A DNA stretch of 64,000 bases from Georgenia daeguensis (GTDB lineage Bacteria > Actinomycetota > Actinomycetes > Actinomycetales > Actinomycetaceae). The position numbers and the translations under genes were made by a program. Below the pieces are notes generated by a model. It saw only the letters and a list, made by a program, of their open reading frames with translations. It was not told the origin of the DNA and did no database searches. Positions 15,814-23,076 of this stretch are shown here, piece by piece (within the stretch, counting starts at the first letter, position 1; each line of letters starts with the position of its first letter). The stretch is from contig NZ_BAABBA010000018.1 of assembly GCF_039537705.1 (NCBI RefSeq), forward strand, positions 25,092-89,091, read 5' to 3'.

Positions 15814-16755
15814 CTACGGGAGCTGCTGCTTGGCCTTCTTGGCGGCGAGGAGCTGGAGAAGCACCTCGTCGCGCTGGCGGAGGGTCTCGTCCCAGTCGTG
15901 CCCGGCGAGCTCCTCCTCCACGCCCTCGGCCATGACGGCGATGTAGTCGTCGGTCTCGGGGTACTCACCCAGGGTGCGCGCCCACTCGCGCTGGGCCGGG
16001 CCGATGTGCTCGAGCACGTGGGTGATGCCGCCGTCGCCGCCGGAGGCGTGCAGGTTGAGGAAGGGGCCGAGCAGGGCCCAGCGCAGGCCGGGACCGTAGG
16101 AGATTGCGGTGTCGATGTCCGTCACGCTCGCCACCCCGGTCTGGACGAGGTGGAACGCCTCGCGCCAGAGGGCCACCTGGAGCCGGTTGGCGACGTGCCC
16201 GGGCACCTCCTTGTTGATGCGGATGGGCTTCTTGCCGATCTCGGCGTAGAAGGCGAGGGCCCGGTCGACGCTCTCGGCGGAGGTCTGCCGGCCGCCGAGG
16301 ACCTCGACGAGCGGGATGAGGTGCGGCGGGTTGAACGGGTGACCGAGGACCATGCGCTCGGGGTGCTTCATCCCCTCCTGCACGTCGGAGATCAGCAGGC
16401 CCGAGGACGACGTCGCGACGAGGGCCGTGGGGGCCAGGGTGGACTCGATCTCGGCGAGCATGGAGCGCTTGATCTCGAGGCGCTCGGGACCGTTCTCCTG
16501 GACGAACTCGGCGTCGCGCACGGCGTCGGCGATCGAGGCGGTGAACCGGAGGTTCTCCCTCGACGCGCCCTCCTCGAGCCCGAGAGTCTCGAGCGCGGGC
16601 CAGAACTGCTCGACCCACGTGCGCAGGCGGTCCTCGGCGCCGCCGGCGGGGTCGGCGGCGACCACGGTGAACCCGCGGGAGAGGTAGTACGCGGCCCAGC
16701 TGGCGCCGATGACGCCGGTGCCGACGACGGCGATGGTGCGGGAGGTGTTGCTCAT
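15814..16755 (-). CDS. 3-hydroxyacyl-CoA/L-carnitine dehydrogenase-family oxidoreductase
   Basis: A 313-residue NAD-dependent 3-hydroxyacyl-CoA dehydrogenase. The Rossmann motif is VVGTGVIGASWAAYYLSRG. The HxFNPP motif (LGHPFNPPHLIPLVEV) carries the catalytic His, and the C-terminal helical domain includes VPGHVANRLQVALWREAFHLV. The size and GASWA signature resemble L-carnitine dehydrogenase and related small-hydroxyacid enzymes more than fatty-acid FadB. I prefer ATG 16755 over GTG 16764 on RBS spacing. It lies downstream of the MFS and SDR genes and probably shares their pathway. Confidence 0.85.
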   Translation of the reverse strand: MSNTSRTIAVVGTGVIGASWAAYYLSRGFTVVAADPAGGAEDRLRTWVEQFWPALETLGLEEGASRENLRFTASIADAVRDAEFVQENGPERLEIKRSMLAEIESTLAPTALVATSSSGLLISDVQEGMKHPERMVLGHPFNPPHLIPLVEVLGGRQTSAESVDRALAFYAEIGKKPIRINKEVPGHVANRLQVALWREAFHLVQTGVASVTDIDTAISYGPGLRWALLGPFLNLHASGGDGGITHVLEHIGPAQREWARTLGEYPETDDYIAVMAEGVEEELAGHDWDETLRQRDEVLLQLLAAKKAKQQLP

Positions 16756-16790
16756 GACTGTCACTTCTCTCTGACTACTGACGGTGGCCG

Positions 16791-16870
16791 TGGCGCTGGT
16801 TGCGCTCGTGCCACCTGGGGTGGCGCTGGTTGCGCTCGTGCCACCTGGGGTGGCGCTGGTTGCGCTGGTG
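16791..16870. repeat. 30-bp tandem repeat between two operon genes
   Basis: Two exact 30-bp units starting TGGCGCTGGTTGCGCTCGTG (16791-16820, 16821-16850) and a third, 20-bp partial copy with one change (16851-16870). They fill the space between the MFS stop and the dehydrogenase start. The copies are contiguous without spacers, so this is not CRISPR. Confidence 0.85.
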
Positions 16871-18184
16871 CTAGCGGGGCGTGGCGCTGGTGGCCGGAAC
16901 GTCCTCGAACGTGCGGTCCCGGCTCAGGAGCGCGGCTCCGAGGACCATGACGGCGGCGGTGGCCGCGAAGACGAGCAGCGGGACGGTCCAGCCGCCGGTG
17001 AGGTTCGACAGCAGCCCGCCGAGGAACGGCCCGACGGTGCCGAACGCGTAGCCGATGCCCAGGCTGAACCCGGTGACCGCGGCGGAGCCCTCGGGCGTGC
17101 GGGTGCGGCGGTTGAACATCACCATCGCGAAGGGGAACGCACCGCCGGAGATGCCGGCGACGAAGGCCCACACGGCGCCCGCGCCCGGGGCGGTGATGAT
17201 GCCGAGATAGCCGACGGCCGAGGCGATCGGGAACACGGCGCCGAGAAGGAGGGGGTTCTTCAGCCTGGAGGCGATGATCGGGGTGATCAGGGCCATCGGC
17301 AGCGTGAGGAACGTGTAGATGGAGTACATCCCCGCGGCCTCGCCCTCGCTGAGGCCCTGCGCCTGGAAGATGGTCGGCAGCCAGGCGAGCATGGCGTAGG
17401 TGTTCAGGGCGGCCATGCCGTAGAAGATGGCGCCCCCGAGGGAGACCGGGTTGGTGAACAGCTTCCGGGCGCCGAACTTCTGCGCCGGTGCGGCCGCCGT
17501 CGTGCCGGCCTTGTCCGCCCTGCCCGAGCGCACGGCCGCGAGGGTCCAGGGCAGGGCCGCGAGGATCATGAGCCCGGCGTAGGAGGCGACGGAGGTGCGC
17601 CAGCCGACCGCGTCGGCCATCGGCACGGCGAGCATGGCGGGGATGGTGGCGCCGGCCTGCGTCATGAGGGTCAGGACGGACATGGCGGTGGCCTGTCGGT
17701 CCGCGAAGTACCGCTTGACCAGCGGCGGGCCGACCACGTTGCCCATGCCCATGCCGAACAGCGCGACCAGGCCGAACAGCAGGAAGCCGACCGGGGAGTC
17801 CCCCAGCACGCGCAGGATGGTCCCGGCGGCGCCCAGTCCGAGAGCGACGACGGCGATCCGGGCCGGGCCGTACCGGCGGATGAACGCGGGGGCGATGAAC
17901 CCGGCGAGGCCGAAGGCGATCGTCGGCAGCATGCCCAGGATCGTGGTGCCGACGGCGCCCAGGGCGACGTCCGCGCCGATGCGGCCCAGCAGCGGGGAGA
18001 TGCCGGTGACCGCGTGGCGCAGGGAGAGCGCCAGCAGGATCAGGCCGACTAGGTAAAAGATGCGGCCCCGCCAGGGCTGCTTGGCCGGGGCTGCCGGAGC
18101 TGCCACCGGGGCCGCGTCCACGGCGCCGGTCCGGCTCTCCGTCGTGGCGGCGGAGGCGAGGGTGCGGGTGTCGGCGGCGATCAT
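16871..18184 (-). CDS. MFS transporter, CynX/NimT type
   Basis: A 437-residue, 12-TM major facilitator. The N-terminus is a 45-residue Ala/Pro/Thr-rich cytoplasmic tail. TM1 begins RIFYLVGLILLALSLRHAVTGISPLLGRIGADV, with the CynX/NimT-like RxxxxxxxPLL pattern. A conserved loop reads GMGMGNVVGPPLVKRYFADRQA, and the second half has ISGGAFPFAMVMFNRRTRTPE. ATG 18184 overlaps the SDR stop by ATGA. It probably takes up the substrate of the flanking SDR and 3-hydroxyacyl-CoA dehydrogenase. Confidence 0.9.
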   Translation of the reverse strand: MIAADTRTLASAATTESRTGAVDAAPVAAPAAPAKQPWRGRIFYLVGLILLALSLRHAVTGISPLLGRIGADVALGAVGTTILGMLPTIAFGLAGFIAPAFIRRYGPARIAVVALGLGAAGTILRVLGDSPVGFLLFGLVALFGMGMGNVVGPPLVKRYFADRQATAMSVLTLMTQAGATIPAMLAVPMADAVGWRTSVASYAGLMILAALPWTLAAVRSGRADKAGTTAAAPAQKFGARKLFTNPVSLGGAIFYGMAALNTYAMLAWLPTIFQAQGLSEGEAAGMYSIYTFLTLPMALITPIIASRLKNPLLLGAVFPIASAVGYLGIITAPGAGAVWAFVAGISGGAFPFAMVMFNRRTRTPEGSAAVTGFSLGIGYAFGTVGPFLGGLLSNLTGGWTVPLLVFAATAAVMVLGAALLSRDRTFEDVPATSATPR

Positions 18185-18942
18185 GACGCCGCCTTCGAGT
18201 CCGCGTCGATGGGGAAGAGCTGGCCGGAGATGGTCCGACCGTGCGGGCCCGTCAGGAACAGGACCAGCGCGGCGATGTCGGCGGGGTCGATGAAGTCCTT
18301 GATCGACTGGTTGTTCAGCGCGTTGGTGGTCTCCTGCTCCACGGTGGTGCCGTTGGCCGTGGCGCGGCCCTCGAGGACGGCGGCCATGCGCGGACCCTTG
18401 ACGGCGCCGGGGTGGATCGTGTTGGCGGTAATGCCGAACTCGCCGAGCTCGAGAGCGAGCGTCTTGCTGAAGCCCACCAGCGCCCACTTGGTGGTGGAGT
18501 AGGCGATGCGGTTGGGGTAGCCGAAACGGCCGGCGAGGGACGACATGGTCACCACGGACGCGGCGTCGGAGTCCTTGAGCAGCGGGATCGCGCGCTGGGT
18601 GACGTGGAAGGTGCCGTGGAGAATGACGTTGACGACGGCGTTCCAGGCGTCGAAGGGAAGCTGCTCGGCCGGGGCGGTGGGACCGGAGATGCCGGCGTTG
18701 TTGATCAGGACGTCGAGCCCGGCGAGCTCACGGCGGACGTCGGCGAACAGGGCGTCGACGGCGGCAGGGTCGCTCACGTCGGTCACGGACCCGGTGATGT
18801 TCTCGTTCGCCGAGGTGACGGCCTCGACAGCCTCCGCGTTGACGTCTGCGATATGAACCCTGGCCCCGGCGGCGGCGAAGGCCTGCGCGATGGCGAGGCC
18901 GATGCCGTTGGCTCCGGCCGTGATGAGAACCCGCTGACTCAT
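18181..18942 (-). CDS. Short-chain dehydrogenase/reductase
   Basis: A 253-residue classical SDR. The NAD(P) motif is ITAGANGIGLAIAQAF (TGxxxGIG-like), with an acidic ADVN after beta-2 suggesting NAD. LINNAGISG follows, then the catalytic Ser in VVTMSSLAG and YSTTK (Tyr and Lys). Its sequence fits 3-hydroxybutyrate or small hydroxyacid/polyol dehydrogenases. ATG 18942 heads the operon SDR-MFS-3-hydroxyacyl-CoA dehydrogenase. A MarR-type palindrome lies about 70 bp upstream. Confidence 0.9.
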   Translation of the reverse strand: MSQRVLITAGANGIGLAIAQAFAAAGARVHIADVNAEAVEAVTSANENITGSVTDVSDPAAVDALFADVRRELAGLDVLINNAGISGPTAPAEQLPFDAWNAVVNVILHGTFHVTQRAIPLLKDSDAASVVTMSSLAGRFGYPNRIAYSTTKWALVGFSKTLALELGEFGITANTIHPGAVKGPRMAAVLEGRATANGTTVEQETTNALNNQSIKDFIDPADIAALVLFLTGPHGRTISGQLFPIDADSKAAS

Positions 18943-19010
18943 TGTCCTGCCCCTCTCATGGGCGCCCACTCGGAGCGAACGCCTTTCTTGGAAGATACAT
19001 AGACGCTAAG

Positions 19011-19029
19011 TGTTCTCAGCCTGAGCACA
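19011..19029. promoter_or_regulatory. MarR-type operator candidate
   Basis: TGTTCTCAGCCTGAGCACA: 9-bp arms around one central base, matching at 8 of 9 positions. It lies 69-87 bp upstream of the SDR start and downstream of the MarR gene, so it is well placed to control the SDR-MFS operon. Confidence 0.55.
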
Positions 19030-19134
19030 TTCCGGGGCGACGCTGTGAGGACAGTCACCGAGTGCACGGGGGTACGAGAAAGCGCCAGCCCCGGCGCCCT
19101 GAGAAGGGCTCCGGAACTGGCGCTTCGGCGGGCG

Positions 19135-19623
19135 TCAGGCCCCGCTCGTGCCGTTCGCGCCGTACAGCTCGAGCATGGCGTCGGCGACCAGGGTGGCCCG
19201 CTCGGCGCCGAGCACCGCGACGAACTGGGAGCGGTTGATGTCCGCCACGAGGCAGCGCAGCTCGGCGGCGATCTCGACCCCCGCGGGCGTGAGCTCGAGG
19301 TAGGTGACCCGGCGGTCCTCGGCGCAGGCCGTCCGCACGGCCAGCCCCCGGTTCTCAAGCTTGTCGGCGATCTTGGTGAAGCCGCCGCTCGTGAAGGACG
19401 CGGCACGAGCCAGCGTGTTCATCGGCGCTCGGCGCCTCGGATCCCCACCGAGCTGCAGCATGGTCTGCGCCTCGGCCGGGTTGAGCGAGAACGCGGCCTT
19501 GATCGCGGCGTGCACGCGCCCGTTGGTGGCCTCGAAGCCCCGAATCACGCGCCCCCAGAGCTCGACCGCCGTGTCGTCGTCGACGGTCCGCTGGGCAGCG
19601 GTCTTCTTGGTGCCGGCGTTCAT
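19135..19623 (-). CDS. MarR-family transcriptional regulator
   Basis: A 162-residue winged-helix regulator. The recognition region reads MNTLARAASFTSGGFTKIADKLENRGL, followed by the wing DRRVTYLELTPAG; these are standard MarR landmarks. ATG 19623 was selected (MNAGTKKTAAQ) with GGAAGGG upstream. It is on the same strand as and just upstream of the SDR-MFS-dehydrogenase operon. It probably represses that operon through the palindrome at 19011-19029 and responds to its aromatic or acyl substrate. Confidence 0.88.
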   Translation of the reverse strand: MNAGTKKTAAQRTVDDDTAVELWGRVIRGFEATNGRVHAAIKAAFSLNPAEAQTMLQLGGDPRRRAPMNTLARAASFTSGGFTKIADKLENRGLAVRTACAEDRRVTYLELTPAGVEIAAELRCLVADINRSQFVAVLGAERATLVADAMLELYGANGTSGA

Positions 19624-19732
19624 CAGGCCCCTTCCGGGTCTGGACAGATGGGTGCACACACATGCTCTCCATACAAGCAAGTTGCCCGGAAGTAAATTCC
19701 CAGCGCCCCGCAGGCCCGGAACCTGCGGCCCG

Positions 19733-20230
19733 TCAGGGCACCGCAGGTCTCGCCGCGACCGTCCTGGAGGCAGCCCGGCGACGCGAGACGTAGGTCCTGA
19801 GCACTGCGATCGTCGCGGCGAGGAAGACCACCTGCACGAGCGTCCGCGGGAACAGGCCCATCGTCTGGGCCCCCTCCAGGGCGGCGCCGCTCACGGCGGC
19901 GTAGACGTTCGCCGGGAACATCACGACGAGCAGGGCGCTCAGGCCACCCGCCGCCCAGGCCACGGTCCGCGGCAGGAGCAGCCCGACCGCGCCGGCCAGC
20001 TCCAGCGCGCCCGTCACGGTGACGAGGAGACCCGGCTCCGGGAGCACGGGAGGAACCATGCTGATGAGCTCCTCCCGCATCCCGACGAAGTGGCTGACGC
20101 CGGTGAGGGTGAACATCGCGGCCAGGCCGGCCCGGAGGGCGACGGGCCACGAGCGGAGACGTGGGACCCCGGCGGCCCCGGCCGCCCGGACCGCCAGCGT
20201 GACGGCGACGAGAACGATGAGCGGTGCCAT
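19733..20230 (-). CDS. DoxX-like membrane protein
   Basis: A 165-residue, four-TM DoxX-type protein. Landmarks are LRAGLAAMFTLTGVSHFVGMREELISMVPPVLPEPGLLV, VTGALELAGAVGLLLP and a Tyr/Arg-rich tail. DoxX-family proteins are linked to redox stress or quinone-related membrane processes, but most are uncharacterised. ATG 20230 has GGAGG directly upstream. It is divergent from the TetR gene at 20335, with 20-bp inverted repeats in between. Confidence 0.85.
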   Translation of the reverse strand: MAPLIVLVAVTLAVRAAGAAGVPRLRSWPVALRAGLAAMFTLTGVSHFVGMREELISMVPPVLPEPGLLVTVTGALELAGAVGLLLPRTVAWAAGGLSALLVVMFPANVYAAVSGAALEGAQTMGLFPRTLVQVVFLAATIAVLRTYVSRRRAASRTVAARPAVP

Positions 20231-20245
20231 GCGATCCTCCAGCGA

Positions 20246-20317
20246 GATCTAGCCACTGACAAGTTGCCAGTGCAAGGAACCCTAGGCGCCACCCTCTAAC
20301 TTGTCAATGCCTAGATC
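20246..20317. promoter_or_regulatory. Large inverted repeat and TetR operator between DoxX and TetR genes
   Basis: GATCTAGCCACTGACAAGTT (20246-20265) is repeated in inverted orientation at 20298-20317 with 18 of 20 matches. The left copy also starts a self-palindrome, CACTGACAAGTTGCCAGTG at 20254-20272 (8 of 9 arm positions). Each divergent promoter would thus have its own site for the TetR protein. Confidence 0.75.
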
Positions 20318-20334
20318 ACCGCTATGCTCACCTC

Positions 20335-20913
20335 GTGCCGTCCACCACCCGCCCGTACCACCACGGCGACCTCCGCCGCGCCGTCCTCGCCGCCGCCGTG
20401 GCGGCGATCCCGGAGGTCGGCCCGGCCGGGCTCAGCCTGCGGGACCTGGCACGGCGTGCCGGCGTCTCCCACGCGGCGCCGGCCCATCACTTCGGCGACA
20501 AGGCGGGGCTCCTCACCGCCGTGGCGGTCGAGGGGTACGAGCTGCTGGCGGAGGCGCTGACGGACGCGCAGCAGCGCACGGACGACTTTCACGAGGTCGG
20601 TGTGGCGTACGTGCGCTTCGCCGTAGAGCACCGCGCCCACTTCGAGGTGATGTTCCGGCCCGATCTGTACCACCGGGACGATCCCGACCTGCTGGTCGCT
20701 CAGGAGCGCACCGGCGCCGCCCTCTACGCCGGGGCGGGATCGGTCCCGACCGGCCAGCGCGGGGCGGACGTGCGCGTGGCCGGCATCGCCGCGTGGTCCC
20801 TCGTCCACGGCTTCGCCAGCCTCTGGCTCAACGGCGCGTTGCCTCCGGACGTCGGTGAGGATCCCGAGGCCGCCGCGCGCGCCGTCGCCGGCATGCTGTT
20901 CCGGGAGTCCTGA
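20335..20913 (+). CDS. TetR-family transcriptional regulator
   Basis: A 192-residue TetR protein starting at GTG 20335. The HTH is LSLRDLARRAGVSHAAPAHHFGDKAGLLTAVAVEGY at about residues 33-68; the HHF in the recognition helix replaces the usual YYHF/YRYF. The C-terminal domain (ADVRVAGIAAWSLVHGFASLWLNG) is of the WHG type. It is divergent from the DoxX gene, and twin operator-like repeats support auto-repression plus DoxX control. A GC hairpin follows. Confidence 0.9.
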   Translation: MPSTTRPYHHGDLRRAVLAAAVAAIPEVGPAGLSLRDLARRAGVSHAAPAHHFGDKAGLLTAVAVEGYELLAEALTDAQQRTDDFHEVGVAYVRFAVEHRAHFEVMFRPDLYHRDDPDLLVAQERTGAALYAGAGSVPTGQRGADVRVAGIAAWSLVHGFASLWLNGALPPDVGEDPEAAARAVAGMLFRES

Positions 20914-20919
20914 CCACGA

Positions 20920-20945
20920 GGCGCCGCCGTCCCGACGGCGGCGCC
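20920..20945. terminator. Hairpin after TetR gene
   Basis: A perfect 11-bp stem, GGCGCCGCCGT and its complement around CCCG, lies between the convergent TetR and GNAT genes. No T-run, so a moderate call. Confidence 0.55.
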
Positions 20946-20983
20946 CCCGGGTCGTCGCCCGGATGCGCAGGTCGCTCGGCGCC

Positions 20984-21313
20984 TCAGTGCCGCAAGGTGT
21001 CCAGGTGCTCCGGCCGGACCTCGACGACGTCCGCGGCGTACTCGCGGTGCCGGCCGAGGAAGGCGTGGATGTAGGGGCACACCGGGACGATCTTCAGCCC
21101 GGCGGCGACGGTCTCGTCGAGGGCGAACGTCGCGAGCTTCGACCCCAGGCCGTGCCCCTCGTACGCCTCGTCGACCACCGTGTGGAAGAAGACCCGCTCC
21201 CCCGTGCCGTCGCCGGGCAGGTAGTGGGCCTTCCCGATGACCCTGTCGTCGTCGATCAGCTCGAAGCGGTGGCGGTCGGCGTTGTGGCGGACGGTGATCG
21301 TGGTCGTGTCCAT
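20984..21313 (-). CDS. Small GNAT-family N-acetyltransferase (YjdJ-like)
   Basis: A 109-residue minimal GNAT domain. The acetyl-CoA pyrophosphate loop is VDEAYEGHGLGSKLA, and the fold ends with KIVPVCPYIHAFLGRHREYADVV-type residues typical of the compact YjdJ/YidJ group. ATG 21313 (MDTTTITVRHN) is preferred over an upstream in-frame Met. The substrate is unknown; small GNATs of this type acetylate amines or are poorly characterised. Confidence 0.85.
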   Translation of the reverse strand: MDTTTITVRHNADRHRFELIDDDRVIGKAHYLPGDGTGERVFFHTVVDEAYEGHGLGSKLATFALDETVAAGLKIVPVCPYIHAFLGRHREYAADVVEVRPEHLDTLRH

Positions 21314-21413
21314 GGTTCTCCAGGGCAAGGGCCAGCCGGTCCGGGGATGTCCCTCTCAGGGTCCTCCTACGGCCGGCGCTTCGCCGCCCGAGCTCGCACC
21401 GCCGGGGCGTGGC

Positions 21414-22010
21414 TCATCCGAGCAGCAGCCGGACGGCGAGGGCGATCATGACGACGCCGATGCAGACGTCGAGGACCCTCCACGTGGCGGGCCGGCTCAT
21501 GAGGCGCGAGGCGGCGCGGGCACCGAAGCCCAGGGTGGTGAACCACAGGACGCTGCCGGCGGCGGCGCCCATCGCAAACCACCAGCGCCCGCCGTCGTGC
21601 TGGTTCGCGATGGATCCGAGCATGAGAACGGTGTCGAGGTAGACGTGGGGGTTGAGGTAGGTGAGCGCGAGGGTGGTGGTGACCACGGTCCGGCGTCCCG
21701 ACGCCCTGCCCTCCAGCGGGTCCAGCGCCTGGGGCTTCCGGGAGCCCCACAGCGACCGGACGCCGTAGCCGGCGAGGTAGGCGGCACCGACCCAGCGCAG
21801 CGCCGTCATGGCGGTGGGGTGGTCCTGGACGAGCGCGCCGACGCCGCTGACGCCGATCGCGATGAGCAGGGCGTCGGAGAGGGCGCAGATGGCGACGACG
21901 AGACCGACGTGGTTGCGGGTCAGCCCCTGCCTGAGGACGTAGGCGTTCTGGGCGCCGATGGCCACGATGAGCGAGAGGCCGGTCAGCAGGCCCGGCAGGG
22001 CGGCGGTCAC
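21414..22010 (-). CDS. lysE: LysE/ArgO-type basic amino acid exporter
   Basis: A 198-residue, six-TM exporter. The family N-terminus LPGLLTGLSLIVAIGAQNAYVLRQGLTRNHV is nearly diagnostic of LysE/ArgO. The central TLNPHVYLDTV-type motif appears as LALTYLNPHVYLDTVLMLGS. It exports lysine/arginine when these accumulate. It starts with GTG at 22010 and is divergent from the lysG-like regulator, the same arrangement as lysEG in Corynebacterium glutamicum. A LysR-type box lies in the short intergenic region. Confidence 0.93.
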   Translation of the reverse strand: MTAALPGLLTGLSLIVAIGAQNAYVLRQGLTRNHVGLVVAICALSDALLIAIGVSGVGALVQDHPTAMTALRWVGAAYLAGYGVRSLWGSRKPQALDPLEGRASGRRTVVTTTLALTYLNPHVYLDTVLMLGSIANQHDGGRWWFAMGAAAGSVLWFTTLGFGARAASRLMSRPATWRVLDVCIGVVMIALAVRLLLG

Positions 22011-22041
22011 GCCATCGAAACTAACCGCGCGCCTCGCTTAA

Positions 22042-22062
22042 GTGAAGCGAAACTTTCTTCAC
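22042..22062. promoter_or_regulatory. LysG/LTTR binding box
   Basis: GTGAAG at 22042-22047 and CTTCAC at 22057-22062, separated by 9 bp, lie in the 70-bp region between the divergent lysE and lysG starts. The interrupted dyad of this spacing is typical for LysR-type activators. Confidence 0.65.
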
Positions 22063-22080
22063 CGTCATTAGGATCGCTTC

Positions 22081-22959
22081 ATGCACGCCAGACCGGAGCA
22101 GCTGGCCGCCCTGGTGGCGATCGTGGACGAGGGCACCTTCGACGCGGCGGCGCGGCGCCTGTCGGTGACGCCGTCGGCGATCAGCCAGCGCATCCGGGCG
22201 CTCGAGAGCCAGGTGGGGCAGGTGCTCCTGCTGCGCACGACGCCGAGCCGGACCACCGAGGCCGGCGCCGTGCTGCTGCGGATGGCGCGTCAGCAGCAGC
22301 TCCTGGAGCGCGAGGCCCTGGCCGAGCTCTCCGCCGGGGACGAGGCCGGAGCCACGAACCTTCCCGTCGCGGTCAACGCCGACTCCCTCGCCACGTGGTT
22401 CAGGGCCGTGCTCGAGGACTGCGCGTCGTGGGGCGACGTCACCGTGCGGCTGCACGTGGAGGACCAGGACCACTCCTCGGCGCTCCTGCGCACCGGCACC
22501 GTCCTCGGGGCCGTCACCTCGGACCCCGTCGCGGTGCAGGGCTGCTCGGTCGAGCGGCTCGGGACGATGCGCTACCTCCCCGTGGCGACGCCGCACCTGG
22601 TCCGGCGCTGGACGAGGGGCCGCGCCGTCGACTGGGCGGGGATGCCGGTCGTGCGGTTCAACGCCAAGGACGACCTGCAGCAGCGGCTGCTCTCCAGACG
22701 CGGGGTGACGACGACGCCGCCGACCCACGTCGTCCCCTCCTCCGAGGGCTTCCTGGCCGCGGTACGGGCAGGGCTCGGGTGGGGTGCGGTGCCGGAGGAC
22801 CAGCTCGACGACGATCTCCAGACCGGCCGCCTGGTCCGGCTGGGCTCCCGCGACCGCGTCGACGTGCCGCTGTACTGGCAGCGCTGGCGGCTCCGCTCCC
22901 CCGCCGTCGACCGGATCACCGGCGCCGTGCGGGCGGCGGCGGCGTACCTGCACCGCTGA
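22081..22959 (+). CDS. lysG: LysR-family activator, LysG/ArgP type
   Basis: A 292-residue LysR regulator. The HTH is QLAALVAIVDEGTFDAAARRLSVTPSAISQRIRALESQVG, matching ArgP/LysG, and the effector domain includes RYLPVATPHLVRRW and VPSSEGFLAAVRAGLGWGAVPE. LysG activates lysE in the presence of lysine, arginine or histidine. The divergent LysE gene supports this assignment strongly. Confidence 0.92.
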   Translation: MHARPEQLAALVAIVDEGTFDAAARRLSVTPSAISQRIRALESQVGQVLLLRTTPSRTTEAGAVLLRMARQQQLLEREALAELSAGDEAGATNLPVAVNADSLATWFRAVLEDCASWGDVTVRLHVEDQDHSSALLRTGTVLGAVTSDPVAVQGCSVERLGTMRYLPVATPHLVRRWTRGRAVDWAGMPVVRFNAKDDLQQRLLSRRGVTTTPPTHVVPSSEGFLAAVRAGLGWGAVPEDQLDDDLQTGRLVRLGSRDRVDVPLYWQRWRLRSPAVDRITGAVRAAAAYLHR

Positions 22960-22997
22960 GCCGTATCGGCCACGTCCGCGCCGGGCGCGGGCAAATG

Positions 22998-23015
22998 ATG
23001 GCAACCGGTTTCCAT
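22998..23015. promoter_or_regulatory. LacI-family type operator
   Basis: ATGGCAACCGGTTTCCAT: 18 bp with central CG and arms matching at 8 of 9 positions, the classic LacI/GalR-family architecture. It lies 62 bp upstream of the hydrolase start. No LacI-family gene is in the window, so the regulator must be encoded elsewhere. Confidence 0.6.
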
Positions 23016-23076
23016 CCGCGAGGGGCCCGTCCATCATCGGGGGCGACCGAACACCGCCGTTCCCAAGGAGAGCCTC

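Noticed and set aside
12927..15968. A minus-strand open frame of over 1000 codons spanning the pirin gene and beyond
   Set aside because: Only the part from 13919 down encodes pirin. The upstream half is exactly antisense to the well-supported sugar dehydrogenase and has the Val/Gly/Glu-rich composition of GC-rich shadow frames.
16791..16870. Possible CRISPR array
   Set aside because: The repeats are contiguous with no spacers and there are no cas genes.
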